Source: Batkoa obscura (lineage: Eukaryota > Entomophthoromycota > Entomophthoromycetes > Entomophthorales > Batkoaceae). Taken from it: a stretch of 44,434 nucleotides of DNA. Every line of letters begins with the position of its first letter. Within the stretch, counting starts at the first letter, position 1. Below are positions 20,104 through 29,292 of the stretch, piece by piece. The stretch spans positions 1-44,434 of the forward strand of contig JASVEC010000131.1 in the NCBI GenBank assembly GCA_030770535.1, given 5' to 3'. The notes under the pieces were generated by a model that saw only the letters and a program-made list of their open reading frames with translations, was not told the DNA's origin and did not search any database. Both the position numbers and the translations under genes were made by a program.

Positions 20104-20593
20104 ATATTAAAAGAACAGTCACTTTAAGGTACTACTTTAACATCCTATACAAATCTACTGTTTATCAAATTTTTATCTTGTTTTTTTCAAATCGAATTTT
20201 TCTCCAAATATAGATATTATATACTTATTTAATAAATAAACATTTTATTATAAAGTTTTTACTAATTAAGAGTATTATAAAAACAGTTATAAAAAATAGA
20301 CATACGGCAAGTAAATATATATCATCTAAAATTTACATAACCTTTTTATTTAATTTTGTTGTTTAAATGTTTAGCATTCCTTTATAAAATTAGATAAAAG
20401 GCTTACCTGTTTACTTCTAGCCTTAACTTTAAATTTAAAGTTAAATTAGATAAAATTAGTTATTTATCTATAATCAACTTTTTAACATTGCTTCATAGTT
20501 ATTCTATAATTAAAATGTTCCATTAATAGCTATCTTAATACTAAGTAGCAACTTATATATATTATAAAAAATGTTAAATAATTAAACTACAAT
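20104..20593. other. Intergenic with 22-bp palindrome
   Basis: TTAACTTTAAATTTAAAGTTAA at 20423-20444 is a perfect 22-bp palindrome in AT-rich DNA. No gene seen. Confidence 0.45.
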
Positions 20594-20691
20594 TGGAGCT
20601 GCGTTTTTGTGTTTAAAATTTTACTAACAATCTTTCCACTCAAACAATGCTTAAAAGATTGAAAAAAATGAAGTCAAAAAAACACTCTCCA
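20594..20691 (-). mobile_element. MITE copy 12 (AT-flanked)
   Basis: 98 bp reverse copy, ends TGGAGCTGCGTTTTT and ...CACTCTCCA. AT on both sides (20592-20593, 20692-20693), again not TA. Confidence 0.85.
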
Positions 20692-20806
20692 ATCGTTAGT
20701 TTTTAGATAATAAATTACAAATATTAATAGAAGTTATTTAAAAAACTGAGAAAAATTCTTCAATAACGAATAACTAAAAATAAAATAATCTAAAAAAAAT
20801 ACAATA

Positions 20807-20897
20807 TGGGGTTGTTTTTTTAGTTTCGTTATTTTTCCATTTTTTAAGCGCTATTTGAGTGGAAAGATTGTAGTAAAGTTAAAAAAACACATCTTCA
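20807..20897 (+). mobile_element. MITE copy 13
   Basis: 91 bp, left end TGGGGTTGTTTTTTT, shortened before the right end CACATCTTCA. TA flanks; the right TA is shared with the next copy. Confidence 0.85.
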
Positions 20898-20899
20898 TA

Positions 20900-21000
20900 T
20901 GGGGATGTTTTTTTTTGCTTCATTACTTTTTCCATCTTTTAAGCGTTGTTTACATGGAAAAATTATTAGTAAAATTATTAAATACAAAAATACATCCCCA
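20900..21000 (+). mobile_element. MITE copy 14 (tandem with copy 13)
   Basis: 101 bp with perfect ends, starting directly after TA 20898-20899. A second case of the head-to-tail arrangement seen at 1746-1936. Confidence 0.95.
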
Positions 21001-22495
21001 TATCTTAACATTTAATACATTTGAATTTATTTGTTGAATTTACTATTAAATTGACAAACATTTGTTAGTATATCACAATCGATAGCTTTATAATAAATTT
21101 ATTAAAAGGAAAAGAAAATAGTTTTATCATTTCTAAACATAAGAAACTTATAAAATATTAAATTAATAATTAAAAAATAAACAATTTAAAATATTTGTGT
21201 AAATTGAGTTGTGTAACAAATACTAGTATTATTGTTAAATTGATATTAATTTCTTATAACATAAAAGGTGTATTTGAATACAACTTTTAATTACAAAAAG
21301 TGGATTTAATTTAAAACTTTAGACTGAAATTTAAATCTTAATTCAATTTCAAGGGTTTGGGGAAATGGCATAAAGCTTGCATAAAAGTTTAATTTATTTT
21401 AAAGTATTTTCAATACATTTAAGTTTTTTAAATTGCAGATGACTTTCAATTTTAATTATAAGGCATGAATTATTGCCATACTATTTAAATATTGTACTTT
21501 ATTTATAAAAGTTGATATTTTTATTAAAATTAAAATACTCCTATTAATTATCGAATTGAATTTATTTACTGTATTAGTTATATTCAAAGGCTTTAATAAA
21601 TAGTAGTCGCAGAATTCAATGTGGTTTATTATTTATTTTAAATAAGAAGTTGATTTGATTTTTTAAGTTAATATTAATTCTTTGTTGTAATGGTTCTGAG
21701 ACAAGAATATTCGTTTATTCTTTAATTTCTTACTAAGTAAAAAAGGGTACAACATAAAAACAAATAACTTGTGTTAATCTCCATATCTTGGAAAATAGTT
21801 CTAAAAGTAATAAAACATTTATAACTTAATAAGTAAACTTTATTTGTTTATTTCATATATTAGAATAATTTTTTTATAATTCTTTTTAAAATAACTAATG
21901 GTAACCTAAAGCGCTAAAAAATTTAAAATTTGACTATTTTTGTTGATTTTTAATTCCAGTCCTGCTCTTAATTTATTCTTGAGATGATGTAATCTCGGAA
22001 GGATGAATTCATCGCTTTTTTAAGAAATGATCATTAATAGTGAGCATTTTCGAGAAAATAAATTTAAATTTATTATAAAAGTGAATCAAAATAATCAAAT
22101 AGATAAGGGAATTAAGTAATAATGATGATGGAATTAACATAATACTAATATAATAGTAGATAATAGAAAATAATCTAATATTGATAAAATAATAACATAC
22201 AGTAATAATACAATATAATATATATAAATTTAAGAATAATTGAAATAATGATTTAAAAAGAATATTCTAAATGGGACCTAGATTTTAAGTATTTATTACT
22301 TAATATCTATATTATTAATTCTTATGCACACATCAAACGAGTGACTCAGCTATAAACTCAATATAAAACTATATAAGCAAACTCAAATTACATTTAATGG
22401 CCAATTGTTTTTATACATATAATAAAAGGTAGACTACCATAATTAAAATTAAACAATAATAAAATAACCATTATAATTTTCTAGTTAACTAAAAT
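21001..22495. other. Long AT-rich spacer upstream of the ENA pump
   Basis: About 1.5 kb without a recognisable gene. 22080-22300 is dominated by short AT-rich near-repeats (AATAATGATGATGG, TAATATTGATAAAA). It may hold the pump's promoter; no known salt- or calcium-response site could be picked out. Confidence 0.45.
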
Positions 22496-25480
22496 ATGCC
22501 ATTTAAAAACAAAGAAAAAAAATCTATACAAGTAACTGATAGTTATTATCATACTATGAGTATAGATGAAGTTTTAAATCTTTACTCTACAGATTTAGAA
22601 GAAGGCTTGAATTCAGATCAAGTCAAAGAATTATCCCAAAAATACGGGTTAAATGAACTTTCTGGTAACTCTGGTGTATCTCCTTGGAAAATTCTATTAC
22701 GTCAAGTTGCCAATATACTAACAGTAATTTTAGTTATTGCTATGGCAATAGCGTTTGCTTCTCAAGATTGGGTAGAGGGTGGTGTAATTGGATTTATTAT
22801 TATTACAAATGCAACAATTGGTTTTATGCAAGAATATCGTGCAGAAAAAACTATGGAATCTTTAAGAAGGCTGGCTTCTCCTACTACCAATGTTATACGT
22901 AGTGGTCATCGTTGTAAAGTATCTACAAATCAATTGGTACCTGGCGATATCATTATCCTTGAAAATGGTGATGTGGTTGGTGCTGATGCACGTGTTGTCG
23001 AACAATTTAATCTTTCTATCGATGAGGCTTTACTTACTGGTGAATCTGTTCCAGTTGAAAAAACAGTTGAAACTATTATTGAGAAAGATGCTCCAGTAGG
23101 TGACAGAACTAATCTCACTTTTTCTAGTACAACTGTAACTAGAGGGCGTGGTACTGCCATTGTAGTTGCTACTGGTATGGATACTGAAATCGGTAAAATC
23201 GCAAGAACCTTAAATGATTCTGAAGGCAGTCAAAAAACTTCATTACAAAAAACTATGGATCGTATGGCATTAGCAGTCTTTGGAATGGCGATTTTATTAG
23301 CTATCATTGTATTTTCAGTCAATAGCTGGGTAATTGAAAAGAATGTTGCTATTTATGCTGTTGCTGTATCAATTGCTATTATCCCGGAGGGTTTGATTGC
23401 TGTTATCACTTTGACTATGGCTGCTGGTGTACGCAATATGGCAAAAAACAGAGCCATTATTCGTCAATTAACTGCCTTAGAAACTTTAGGCTCTGTTACT
23501 AATATTTGCTCAGATAAAACCGGTACTTTAACCCAAGCTAAAATGGTGCTTACTCGTTTTTGGTTACCAGGCTATGGCTATTTCTCTGTAACTGGTGCTG
23601 GCTATAACCCTATTGGTGATGTATTACAAGAAGGCGAAACTCCAGATGATTCATTAATTAGAAGCTATGGTGAAGAAAATAGCAATAATGGCGTAACTAA
23701 ACTTTCTTCTGATGAGTTAACAGATCAATCTTTAAGACTAGTTCAAGTTGCTTCTTTATGTAATATGGCCAAATTAAAGAAAGACAAAGCTAGTGGAGAA
23801 TGGATTGGATTGGGTGATCCTACCGAAAATGCTCTACAAGCTTTTGCTCATAAATTCGATATGGGACAACCTAATCTCATTAAAGCTAATGGGGATCATC
23901 AGTTTGAATTGTTAGCTGAATTCCCTTTTGATTCAAGTATAAAATTGATGACGGTTGTATATTTACATTACCCAACCCAGAAAAAATATGCCTTTACTAA
24001 AGGTGCTATGGAACGTGTGCTTGAAAAATGTAATAGCTATTTAAATCAAAGCACCTCTTTACCTATTGACTCCTTTGATCATTTAAAAAATCTTTATACT
24101 CCACATATGGAACATTTAGCTAGTCAAGGTTTAAGAACATTATGTACTGCTTACCGTGATATTACAAATGAATTTGATAAAACAACACCTGGAGATTATA
24201 CTCGTGATCAAATTGAATCAAACCTTACTGCTATTGGCTTAGTAGGTATCTATGACCCTCCTCGCCCAGAATCTCGCTCCTCGGTATTAGAATGTCACAA
24301 AGCTGGTATCAGTGTTCATATGCTTACTGGTGATCATCCAGCTACTGCTACTGCCATTGCTAGAGATGTTGGTATTGTTCCACAAGATACCAAAGCACCA
24401 GGACATACCTCTCTTAATGTTGGTAACAACTTAGTGATGACAGCTCAACAATTTGATGCCCTCAGTGAAGAAGAAATTGATAATATGGTTGAACTACCAA
24501 ACGTTATTGCTAGATGTAGTCCAGACACTAAAGTTAAAATGATAAGAGCACTTCATAGACGTAATAGAGTAGCTGCTATGACTGGAGATGGTGTCAATGA
24601 CTCCCCTTCCCTTAAGATTGCTAATGTAGGGATTGGTATGGGGCTTTCTGGATCCGATGTTGCTAAACAAGCATCAGATATCGTACTTACAGATGACAAT
24701 TTTGCAACTATTGTTAAAGCTGTAGAAGAAGGTAGAAGGATTTTCGAGAACATTGTCAAGTTTGTTTTACATCTAATGTCTGGTAATGCCTCTGAAATTG
24801 TAGCTTTAGTTATTGGTCTTTGCTTTACAGATAATGCTGGTAAATCAGTATTCCCTATGTCTCCAATTCAAATTCTTTTCTTAAATATGATCACTTCATC
24901 CCCGCCTGCTATGGGTTTAGGATTGGAACCCGCACATAAAAAAGCTATGCTTAAACCCCCACGTCCAGTTAAAGGTGGTTTGTTTACTTGGGAAGTTATC
25001 TTGGATATTATGTACTTTGGTTTGATTATGGGAGGTTTAGCCTTGATTAATTTCGTTATGGTTGTATTTGTATTCGGTAATGGAAATCTTGGAAGTGGAT
25101 GTAATGATCATTATAGCGAAGACTGTGAATTAGTATTCCGAGCTCGTGCAGCTTCTTATGCTTGTCTCACGTTGCTGATTTTATTACATGCCTTTAATTG
25201 TCGTTCTTTACGCCAATCTTCTTGGTCAATGAAAGCACTTAAATCCCTCAAAAATAATCGCTTTTTGTTGTTTTCAGTAATTTTTGGAGCGTTACTATTA
25301 ATACCGGCCATTTATATCCCAGGATTAAACCACGAAGTATTTAGACATGCGCCTATTGATTGGGAATGGATTATGATCTTTATATCGTGTATTGTGTTCT
25401 TGATATTGTCAGAAGGATTTAAATGGTTTAAACGTAGCTATTTCAAATCTAACTTAGTTTATACTGAAGACGACGAATAA
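22496..25480 (+). CDS. ENA: ENA-type Na+/K+-exporting P-type ATPase (type IID), 994 aa
   Basis: Full-length intronless P-type ATPase. It has an N-terminal cation-ATPase cap with an HTMSIDEVL start, TGES at 181-184 (actuator) and IPEGL at 296-300 (ion-binding helix 4). The phosphorylated Asp is at 340 in SDKTGTLTQAKM. The nucleotide-binding domain has FPFDSSIKLM and KGAMERVLEKC, followed by MLTGDHPATATAIARDVGI and TGDGVNDSPS at 696-705. About ten membrane helices are visible, with the last set from about 840 onward. The DSPSLKIANVGIGMGLSGSD hinge and overall length match fungal type IID pumps (ENA1/Cta3), which export Na+ or K+ across the plasma membrane at high salt or pH. Codon use is richer in GC than the flanks. 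It stands alone between a long spacer and an F-box gene. Pump selectivity cannot be read from sequence. Confidence 0.95.
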   Translation: MPFKNKEKKSIQVTDSYYHTMSIDEVLNLYSTDLEEGLNSDQVKELSQKYGLNELSGNSGVSPWKILLRQVANILTVILVIAMAIAFASQDWVEGGVIGFIIITNATIGFMQEYRAEKTMESLRRLASPTTNVIRSGHRCKVSTNQLVPGDIIILENGDVVGADARVVEQFNLSIDEALLTGESVPVEKTVETIIEKDAPVGDRTNLTFSSTTVTRGRGTAIVVATGMDTEIGKIARTLNDSEGSQKTSLQKTMDRMALAVFGMAILLAIIVFSVNSWVIEKNVAIYAVAVSIAIIPEGLIAVITLTMAAGVRNMAKNRAIIRQLTALETLGSVTNICSDKTGTLTQAKMVLTRFWLPGYGYFSVTGAGYNPIGDVLQEGETPDDSLIRSYGEENSNNGVTKLSSDELTDQSLRLVQVASLCNMAKLKKDKASGEWIGLGDPTENALQAFAHKFDMGQPNLIKANGDHQFELLAEFPFDSSIKLMTVVYLHYPTQKKYAFTKGAMERVLEKCNSYLNQSTSLPIDSFDHLKNLYTPHMEHLASQGLRTLCTAYRDITNEFDKTTPGDYTRDQIESNLTAIGLVGIYDPPRPESRSSVLECHKAGISVHMLTGDHPATATAIARDVGIVPQDTKAPGHTSLNVGNNLVMTAQQFDALSEEEIDNMVELPNVIARCSPDTKVKMIRALHRRNRVAAMTGDGVNDSPSLKIANVGIGMGLSGSDVAKQASDIVLTDDNFATIVKAVEEGRRIFENIVKFVLHLMSGNASEIVALVIGLCFTDNAGKSVFPMSPIQILFLNMITSSPPAMGLGLEPAHKKAMLKPPRPVKGGLFTWEVILDIMYFGLIMGGLALINFVMVVFVFGNGNLGSGCNDHYSEDCELVFRARAASYACLTLLILLHAFNCRSLRQSSWSMKALKSLKNNRFLLFSVIFGALLLIPAIYIPGLNHEVFRHAPIDWEWIMIFISCIVFLILSEGFKWFKRSYFKSNLVYTEDDE

Positions 25481-25669
25481 GATAACTTCCAAATATTTAA
25501 TATATCAATAAAAAAGAAAATAATTATTAAAACAATTTATTTACTGCTAAAAAGTGCTTTATCATTTACCTAGTTTAAGCCATTTCAAAATAATTTTTAT
25601 GAGAATAAAAGTAATAAAACTAAAAATAATTTATAGCTTAAATAAATATTTTATTTTAATATAAGCAAA

Positions 25670-27112
25670 TTACTCTATTATTGTAATTAAAGAAATTTGC
25701 TTTAATAGATTAAAAAGCTCATCCTTTTTCATATAATAATGAACATGAGAAAAATGAAAAGTAATAGGTTTAAAGATGAATGGAAGATTATTAGGAGAAG
25801 AATTTAAAAAAACAAAGTAATCAAATTGAATTAGCTCAAGGTTTGGGAATAAATAGAAGCAATAGAATATATCTTGAATACTTAATTTACAAAATTTAAA
25901 TATTAGTTTTTTAATATAATTATATTTAATTATGTTCAAACTGTACAGATTTAAATTATAATAATACCCATTATTATTGTAATTATGTGATAAATCATGA
26001 TTATTGTTACTATTGTTGTCATGCAATACATTATTATCATTATTATTATTGCCACTGTTTGATGTATTTTTGCTATTTTGACTATATAATATATTATTGT
26101 TTAAATCAAAGCGCTCAAATAGAATCAAAGGTCGATTACAATTAATCAAATCAATAAAAACAAACTCAACAGTATGAATGGTTGTTATAAGTAGAATACT
26201 ATTTAAGATTAAATGTAAGCCTCCAAGGCGATTAATACTTATTTTACTTAGATTTATGAATGAGCTGAACTTTATTTTATCAAGCATCAATTCATTAATG
26301 TATCCCAATGTTTTGATATTGGCTTTATTAACTTTATCTAATAGTGAGATATCAATTGACTCATTAAAATCTATATAAATGTACTGATAATTCAAGTGCT
26401 CTATCTGACTTAAATAAGTAATAGAATATCCCAGATTCATTTTAAACATATTGGGTGATTTAATAAATAGAGTAGGTTTTGAATAAAAACTGTTTTCACT
26501 GTTATAATAACTTAACTTTAAATAATCCAGATGATTGAATTTATCTACAATTACATTATAACAATCACGGTGCATTTTATGATCAAATTCTATTATCAAT
26601 TTTCTAAGTTGATGACTATTAAGATGCTGTGTTATTAAGTCGCTATCAACAGTTGAACTATATATACTTAGGGTGCTAATTTGACTTAATATATTGCTAA
26701 AACATATCATCATATTTTTAAGCTCGTCATCATTATTATAAATAGTTAGTATCTTTAATTTTTTAAATTTATTTGGAGTTAACAATAAATTTAATTGATT
26801 TACAAAAGCATTGCTATTTATAAATAAACTAGTAATATTTGAACATGATTTCAAATAATATACATCCTGGATTGTGTTTAGCTTTAAATGCTTTATCGCT
26901 TTACCATTTCTCATTATAAACGTAGTTTGAAACTCAAAATAAGTTGGACTTGCAGTATAACCACAAAGGCATGAAAAATCATAAATCAAAGGATATATAA
27001 CTGAATAAAGATACCTATTTAAAAAGCAAAGGCCTATTAATTCATCTTTATTAATCGAATCAAATATTTGCTCTAATACAATGATCGGTAAAAATTCAAA
27101 CTCAATACTCAT
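25670..27112 (-). CDS. F-box-like/leucine-rich-repeat protein (480 aa)
   Basis: Intact ORF. The N-terminal F-box-like segment (FEFLPIIVLEQIFDSINKDE, then LIGLCFLNRYLYSVIYPLIY) is followed by irregular leucine-rich segments such as LKKLKILTIYNNDDE-type and SSFINLSKISINRLGGLHL repeats. An Asn-rich low-complexity insert at about residues 340-385 (NSGNNNNDNN, NNSNNNHDLSHNYNNN) interrupts the repeats. It is the upstream neighbour, on the same strand, of its closest relative at 27814-29130: both begin MSI.FE.LP..+L.Q+FD. The expected role is an SCF ubiquitin-ligase adaptor, by family inference only. Confidence 0.7.
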   Translation of the reverse strand: MSIEFEFLPIIVLEQIFDSINKDELIGLCFLNRYLYSVIYPLIYDFSCLCGYTASPTYFEFQTTFIMRNGKAIKHLKLNTIQDVYYLKSCSNITSLFINSNAFVNQLNLLLTPNKFKKLKILTIYNNDDELKNMMICFSNILSQISTLSIYSSTVDSDLITQHLNSHQLRKLIIEFDHKMHRDCYNVIVDKFNHLDYLKLSYYNSENSFYSKPTLFIKSPNMFKMNLGYSITYLSQIEHLNYQYIYIDFNESIDISLLDKVNKANIKTLGYINELMLDKIKFSSFINLSKISINRLGGLHLILNSILLITTIHTVEFVFIDLINCNRPLILFERFDLNNNILYSQNSKNTSNSGNNNNDNNVLHDNNSNNNHDLSHNYNNNGYYYNLNLYSLNIIKYNYIKKLIFKFCKLSIQDIFYCFYLFPNLELIQFDYFVFLNSSPNNLPFIFKPITFHFSHVHYYMKKDELFNLLKQISLITIIE

Positions 27113-27409
27113 TAAAATAGCTTTGAAAAGTTATTTTAATTTTATTATTCTATTGATTTATTAAAGAATAAGCTACATGATTGGATAAAGATATACCAAT
27201 CACTTAATACGATGCAACTGTCTTACGTAGCCAAAATTGTAATTTTAGTAAGAATAAGTTTAATACGAGACTCCAAAAAAATCAATATAAAACTTTAGTA
27301 TTTTAGTGTATATAAAAAACATTGGTAAACTGGTCAGGGAGACTTAAATCAATATATTTCTAAGGGCCTGTATTTATTTACCATATAATAAACAACAATA
27401 CATCTAAAG
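27113..27409. other. Intergenic, no gene seen
   Basis: AT-rich; bounded by an F-box gene and an F-box relic. Confidence 0.4.
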
Positions 27410-27560
27410 ATGAGCGTAGAATTAGTATTTGAATTAGCCTTCAGAACAATTATTTGATATGCTAATTAAATATTTTAATACAATAAATCATCAATGTTTA
27501 TTGTCTATAAAGGTATAAATGATTATATTAGGAAAGGTTATAAAGAGATCAACTATGGAA
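27410..27560 (+). pseudogene. F-box relic
   Basis: On the plus strand ATG at 27410 gives MSVELVFEL, like the MSIEFEFLP starts of the neighbouring F-box genes. After a one-base frame change SEQLFDMLIKYFNTINHQCL follows, which fits the rest of an F-box. Stops then close all frames. A truncated, frame-broken F-box N-terminus with no LRR part. Confidence 0.45.
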
Positions 27561-27813
27561 AAATGATAATAATGACCAATGAATTATTTTATAGAATACT
27601 GTATTTCTAATTAAAATTATATAATCAACTAAAGCAAAAGGTAATGATTTGAAATAAGGCTATAATCTATAAGGTATCAAATATGATATTTGTACTATTC
27701 AAAATATATAGCCTTTTATTTTACTATATATTGTAATATATAAAAAACTAAAATTTAGATTGGATGTAAGAAACAGGATTTGATAATATAAGTATAGATT
27801 CAATAATAATAAG
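27561..27813. other. Intergenic, no gene seen
   Basis: AT-rich, no feature recognised. Confidence 0.4.
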
Positions 27814-29130
27814 TTAGTTTATTATTTCAATGAACGGATTTCTAGATAAAGAAGACTTTAATTTTTCCAAATCAGCACTAGCATCATGAAACACTATATT
27901 ATTAAATTGAAAATAAATAAGCTTATTAAATTCAATATTAATATCATTAAAATCTTGATCCACAAAATAGCAATTAGAGAGTGAGACAAGTTGAATACTT
28001 GGAAATAAGCATAAAATATTAAGAACATCTTGTAAATAAGACTGACTGTATTTAATGACTAATTTTTCAATTGTTTTATACTGTATTAAACTACTACAAT
28101 ACTCATCTTGATCTTCATGGTTGATTACTTCAAAAGATTTAAGCCTGATTAATCTGTTAGCTTCAGTAAAATCAATTTCTAAAGTTGTAATACCAGGAAT
28201 AGATGAAATTATATCTAATATCTCTTTTAAGTCATCACGTGCTCTTACTATTATTTTGCTTAACTTTGGGAATAAATTTAAGTTATATAGATGAAGTAGA
28301 GATGGGGTCATATAGCCCAAAGCTCGAACCTTCTTTTTATCAACTTTATCAAATATGTTTTTGTCGACTTCCTTCCAATCTGCATTAAAATAAATCTGAT
28401 CATAATCTAATAAACCTTCGATTCCACTTAAATAATCGATATAAACATTAGTGTTGATTTTAAATTTATTTGTTGAGTGTAAAAACAAAACATAATCCGA
28501 ATAAAAAGTTTGATCGCTACTACCATCATTTATTAAAAAGTACTTTAAATTAACAAATTTATTTCTTAGCTGAGTTAAGTGAGAATTACTAATGTCAGAA
28601 TTGCTTATTATTGTTAAATACTTCAACTTTTCTTCATTGAAATAATTAACAATTATATCTACATCAATAGTATCACTTTGAATACTAAAACTTTCAATTT
28701 GATTAAATAAATACTTGAAGCTTAGCAAATTACTCTGGTAGTTATTGCTTTCGCCATAAAGATCTAATTTCTTTAAGTTTGGAAATGAGTTTGAACTTGA
28801 TGATAACTTCAACTGAGTAATATCAACATCATAATCTATAGATAAGCTTCTAATATTGTTACAAAGAGTTAAATTTGGCAACTCATCATCATTAAATATA
28901 GTTATAAATCTCATTTTTTTACTATTTAATTTAATAAATTCAAGTTGTAACCGGCTGTATTTTGAATCTTCAAGGTAAACCGAGCTAGATAAATTACTAT
29001 AAATCTTCTTAGAAATCATCAAGAAAAAATATTTATTTAAGCTGCAGACTTCAAAAAGTTGTTGTGGATGTAAATAGTCAAAGACTTGTCCTAGAATCAC
29101 TGTTGGTAAATACTCAAACTTTATACTCAT
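27814..29130 (-). CDS. F-box-like/leucine-rich-repeat protein (438 aa)
   Basis: Intact ORF. The F-box-like N-terminus reads FEYLPTVILGQVFDYLHPQQ, then LFEVCSLNKYFFLMISKKIY. Leucine-rich segments follow (FPNLKKLDLYGES, LKYLTIISNSDISN, FPKLSKIIVRARDD, IPGITTLEIDFTEAN, FPSIQLVSLSNCYF), more regular than in the gene at 25670. No Asn-rich insert. It is divergently separated by only 162 bp from the end of the Zn2Cys6 gene at 29293. Presumed SCF adaptor; the target is unknown. Confidence 0.7.
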   Translation of the reverse strand: MSIKFEYLPTVILGQVFDYLHPQQLFEVCSLNKYFFLMISKKIYSNLSSSVYLEDSKYSRLQLEFIKLNSKKMRFITIFNDDELPNLTLCNNIRSLSIDYDVDITQLKLSSSSNSFPNLKKLDLYGESNNYQSNLLSFKYLFNQIESFSIQSDTIDVDIIVNYFNEEKLKYLTIISNSDISNSHLTQLRNKFVNLKYFLINDGSSDQTFYSDYVLFLHSTNKFKINTNVYIDYLSGIEGLLDYDQIYFNADWKEVDKNIFDKVDKKKVRALGYMTPSLLHLYNLNLFPKLSKIIVRARDDLKEILDIISSIPGITTLEIDFTEANRLIRLKSFEVINHEDQDEYCSSLIQYKTIEKLVIKYSQSYLQDVLNILCLFPSIQLVSLSNCYFVDQDFNDINIEFNKLIYFQFNNIVFHDASADLEKLKSSLSRNPFIEIIN

Positions 29131-29292
29131 TCTAGCTTAATGCTTATAAATTCAATTTAAGATGCATTTATAGAATAACCAATATTTTTATCAACCTTTA
29201 AAAATAGTAACAAGTAGGAACCAATTATAGTTTATCCTTGATTTTGACAGTAAAATTTAAAATATTAATTATAAATAGTTATTTTTTAATAT

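Noticed and set aside
22684-23160. Overlapping frames inside the ATPase gene
   Set aside because: Out-of-frame shadows of a clear full-length P-type ATPase.
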